This document shows positions 61,735 to 64,000 of a DNA stretch of 64,000 bases, one piece after another (the stretch's first letter is position 1; each line of letters begins with the position of its first letter). Source of the DNA: Pseudomonas sp. HN11 (GTDB lineage Bacteria > Pseudomonadota > Gammaproteobacteria > Pseudomonadales > Pseudomonadaceae); the NCBI RefSeq assembly GCF_021390155.1, contig NZ_CP089985.1, positions 2,863,001 through 2,927,000 on the forward strand. Direction: 5' to 3'. The position numbers and the translations under genes were made by a program. Under the pieces are notes generated by a model, which saw only the letters and a list, made by a program, of their open reading frames with translations, had not been told where the DNA came from and ran no database searches.

Positions 61735-63655
61735 TCCTACCTTCATAGGTATTGTCCAAGATGTATTTGGGTCTTCAGTAACAGTTGAACTGAATGATGA
61801 TACAGCCACAGGGCTAGGTTTTGTCGGTGGTGAAGGGTATCGAATTGGTCAAGTCGGTAGTTTTGTGCGGATTCCTTTGGGGTTTGTTGACCTCTACGGC
61901 GTCGTTTCTCAAGTAGGTGCAGGAGCAGCACCCGATTCAGGCGATGATAAGCGGGCTTACGGAAACCGTTGGATCAAGGTTCAGATGGTTGGTGAGGGAC
62001 AGCGTGGTGGTCGATTTGAACGTGGTATCTCACAACATCCAACAGTTGATGACCGTGTCCACGTGGTAACTCACGCAGACTTGGCAGCCATCTACGGGGC
62101 TGTCGATCCGCAAGACTACGTTCCGATAGGACACCTTGCTAGTGCAGAAGCAATTCCGGCTTTAGTGAATATCAATCGCCTGATAACTAGGCATAGTGCA
62201 GTGGTGGGCACAACAGGGTCAGGCAAATCAACAACAGTCGCCGGGCTATTAAATGCGCTTTCAGACCCGTCGAGATATCCTGCTGCACGAATTTTAGTCT
62301 TGGATATACATGGGGAATACGCGAAAGCGCTTTCAAATAGGTCTACCGTTTTTAGGGTCTCTGCTGATTCAGCACAAAATGAGACAGCGTTGAATATCCC
62401 GTTTTGGGCATTGAGTTTTGATGAGCTAGTACCGTTCGCATTTGGGCGGTTAAATGATGCCCAAGCTTCTGCTGTAACAGACGCAATCGTCGAGCTGAAG
62501 CGTGAAGCATTGTTGAATTATCCTCGTACTGGAGTAGAACTTGAGGATGTTACAGCCGACACTCCGGTCCCGTTCTGCATTCATAAATTATGGTTTGAAC
62601 TTCATCGCCGTGAACACCACACGCTTATTCCAAGGCCGGGCGCGGCGGCAGGCGAGGTCGAGCATGCATACGTTCTAGACAATACTGGGCACCCGCAGGA
62701 GTTGGGTGACGCGATGAGCGTGCGTCCGCCGCTCTACAGAACTGTTAAAACTACAGGGGCCGCTGATGAACGTGTCCAACTAGGCTCGGGAACAATTGGG
62801 ATACGTGCCCAACTTGCTTCTTTAGCATCCAAGCTGCGTGATCCCAGATTGGCATTTTTGTTTCGGCCCGGTGATTGGGCTCCCGCACTAGATGGTCATG
62901 TGGTCAAGGACGTCGATGAATTATTACGCGACTGGATCGGCTCTGATCGACCGGTTTCAATTCTTGACCTATCGGGAATTCCGTCGAACATTCTAAGTGA
63001 TCTGATTGGCGCAATGCTTAGGGTATTATATGACGCAATCTTTTGGGCTCGAAACTTACCGGAAGGTGGGCGAGAACGTCCACTATTGCTCGTGCTGGAA
63101 GAGGCCCATGCGTACCTATCACGCGAAAATGAAGGTTCTGCTTCAGCAGTTGTAAGGCGCATTGCAAAAGAGGGTCGAAAGTATGGCGTCGGTATGATGC
63201 TAGTTAGCCAGCGTCCAGCAGAGATCGATACGACTATTCTCTCTCAATGTGGAACGTTGTTCGCGCTCCGACTGGCGAATGATAGTGATCGTGGACATAT
63301 AGCCAGTGCCGCAGCGGATAACCTGAAAGGCTTGTTCGAGATGTTGCCCGTGCTACGTACGGGGGAAGCAATTGTGGTCGGTGAAGCTGTAAGCCTGCCA
63401 ATCCGAGCATTGATTACGCCGCCACCGATTGGGCAGAGACCCGACAGCGTCGACCCGAAGGTAGTAGTTAGGCAAGTTAATGATCAGGGCAGTCAGCTTT
63501 TTGAAGGGCCTGGAGGTTGGGCCCAAGAAGTGGGTGTATCTGATTACTCTATACTAGTGAAACAGTGGCGAAAACAGTCTTCTCGTTACGAACATGAGCC
63601 AGCAATTGTAGTGGCTCCCCAAGGGAATGAAGGAGTGGAACCTACAGATGATTGA
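61709..63655 (+). CDS. HerA-type hexameric ATPase/translocase (SIR2-HerA system)
   Basis: HerA/FtsK-superfamily ATPase (about 648 aa). The N-terminal HAS-barrel-like domain (IGIVQDVFGSSVTVELND... GSFVRIPLG) is followed by Walker A VVGTTGSGKSTTVAGLL (Lys173), LVLDIHGEY, Walker B LLLVLEEAHAYL near 459-470, an arginine-rich IAKEGRKYGVGMMLVSQRPAEIDTTILSQCGT sensor block, and a C-terminal brace. HerA proteins form rings that bind SIR2 or nuclease partners. Met6 (61724) is an equally plausible start. It overlaps SIR2 and the KTSC gene, so all three should be made together. Confidence 0.9.
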   Translation: MWAPIMKRDPTFIGIVQDVFGSSVTVELNDDTATGLGFVGGEGYRIGQVGSFVRIPLGFVDLYGVVSQVGAGAAPDSGDDKRAYGNRWIKVQMVGEGQRGGRFERGISQHPTVDDRVHVVTHADLAAIYGAVDPQDYVPIGHLASAEAIPALVNINRLITRHSAVVGTTGSGKSTTVAGLLNALSDPSRYPAARILVLDIHGEYAKALSNRSTVFRVSADSAQNETALNIPFWALSFDELVPFAFGRLNDAQASAVTDAIVELKREALLNYPRTGVELEDVTADTPVPFCIHKLWFELHRREHHTLIPRPGAAAGEVEHAYVLDNTGHPQELGDAMSVRPPLYRTVKTTGAADERVQLGSGTIGIRAQLASLASKLRDPRLAFLFRPGDWAPALDGHVVKDVDELLRDWIGSDRPVSILDLSGIPSNILSDLIGAMLRVLYDAIFWARNLPEGGRERPLLLVLEEAHAYLSRENEGSASAVVRRIAKEGRKYGVGMMLVSQRPAEIDTTILSQCGTLFALRLANDSDRGHIASAAADNLKGLFEMLPVLRTGEAIVVGEAVSLPIRALITPPPIGQRPDSVDPKVVVRQVNDQGSQLFEGPGGWAQEVGVSDYSILVKQWRKQSSRYEHEPAIVVAPQGNEGVEPTDD

Positions 63656-63863
63656 TTTTTTTGAAAGTCCAGAGTCATCAACGATAGCAAGAGTTGGTTT
63701 TGATGATGAATCACTGATCCTAATTATCGAGTTCAAAACAACGGGGACGTATCATTATTTTGATGTGCCCCAGCATGTTTTTGAAGCGATGCGGGCTGCA
63801 CCATCCAGAGGCCAATTTCTTGCTCAGAATGTGAAGAAACAATTTCGCTATTCACGAGCCTGA
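63648..63863 (+). CDS. KTSC-domain small protein coupled to HerA
   Basis: A 71-aa protein made of one KTSC domain: SSTIARVGFDDESLILIIEFKTTGTYHYFDVPQHVFEAMRAAPSRGQFLAQNVKKQFRY, with the conserved Tyr-x-Phe/Val-Pro core and the GQF-x-Q-N-V-K-x-x-F/Y-x-Y ending. The ATG at 63648 lies inside the last codons of herA and has GGAG upstream; an in-frame ATG at 63627 is also possible. KTSC domains occur alone or attached to tRNA-synthetase-like and nucleic-acid proteins, without a settled function. Its tight coupling suggests a third component or accessory of the SIR2-HerA unit. Confidence 0.75.
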   Translation: MIDFFESPESSTIARVGFDDESLILIIEFKTTGTYHYFDVPQHVFEAMRAAPSRGQFLAQNVKKQFRYSRA

Positions 63864-63873
63864 TTAGATCAAT

Positions 63874-63910
63874 CTGTACAAGCCTTTGCTGTGGCAAGGT
63901 GCTTGTACAG
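63874..63910 (+). terminator. Hairpin after the KTSC gene
   Basis: CTGTACAAGC, 17 bases, GCTTGTACAG: a perfect 10-bp stem, extended inside by CCTT/AAGG pairing. No T-run follows. It starts 10 bp after the stop and probably closes the defence operon. From 63911 to the window edge I see no feature. Confidence 0.6.
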
Positions 63911-64000
63911 TGCTTGGTCATAATGTTCATGGATTTTAATGCGAGCTCGGTGTAACGCGTTTGATCCGGTATACGGTCGCAATCCCTACGTCCGCGAGTT

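Overview
The window looks like a chromosomal segment of a Pseudomonas of the fluorescens group. The basis is GC-rich coding with Pseudomonas-type genes (PraB-like exoproteins, the 1.6k-residue NAD-glutamate dehydrogenase, AcnB, MoxR/Bat operon, DUF6124), REP/REPIN palindromes of the GTGGGAGCGGGCTTGC type, and a GC-rich repeat I recall as common in this group. This is inference from sequence features; no database was searched.

Layout. 1-12.2 kb: alkane and fatty-acid block on the plus strand. It holds the end of alkB, two PraB paralogues and a FadL channel, then fadE, a FabG-like reductase, a MaoC hydratase, a thiolase and a FadD-type ligase. Together they could take an alkane or fatty acid from the outer membrane through one beta-oxidation round, with the hydration and 3-hydroxy oxidation steps apparently of (R) stereochemistry. 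12.2-19.3 kb: a REPIN, a Gfo/Idh oxidoreductase with an IolR-like operator, a YCF48-like/RND exporter pair, a small acidic protein, a lactonase-type beta-propeller and two tiny secreted-peptide ORFs. 19.3-24.8 kb: sbcD-sbcC-GST, all overlapping. 24.9-26.1 kb: a DUF6124 gene and a ParD/ParE toxin-antitoxin pair. 26.2-33.0 kb: a six-gene moxR-DUF58-DUF4381-batA-batB/TPR-batD operon. 33.2-35.6 kb: a small conserved protein and an AT-richer gene with a dermonecrotic-toxin-like (DUF6543-type) domain. 35.8-40.7 kb: NAD-glutamate dehydrogenase.

40.8-55 kb: Sel1-like protein, two GntR/FCD regulators, a DctA-type carrier, tag, a cupin, a MocR regulator flanked by two small redox genes whose promoters share the same layout, an SDR/phosphotransferase pair, a 2-hydroxyacid dehydrogenase, an isochorismatase-fold hydrolase, a TetR regulator followed by a 28-codon ORF, and an SdaC-type transporter. 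A 662-bp nested inverted repeat follows. 55.1-59.5 kb: acnB, a DUF1289 gene and a tandem universal stress protein with a perfect Anr box.

59.6-64.0 kb is the most unusual part. The native miaE (tRNA hydroxylase) is cut after about 40 codons. Immediately downstream lies a complete but diverged, AT-richer miaE, followed by a SIR2-like gene, a HerA-type ATPase gene and a KTSC-domain gene with overlapping ends. I read this as the left end of a genomic island that enters the 5' part of miaE, replaces the gene it breaks, and carries a SIR2-HerA type anti-phage system with a coupled third protein. The right end of the island is outside the window.
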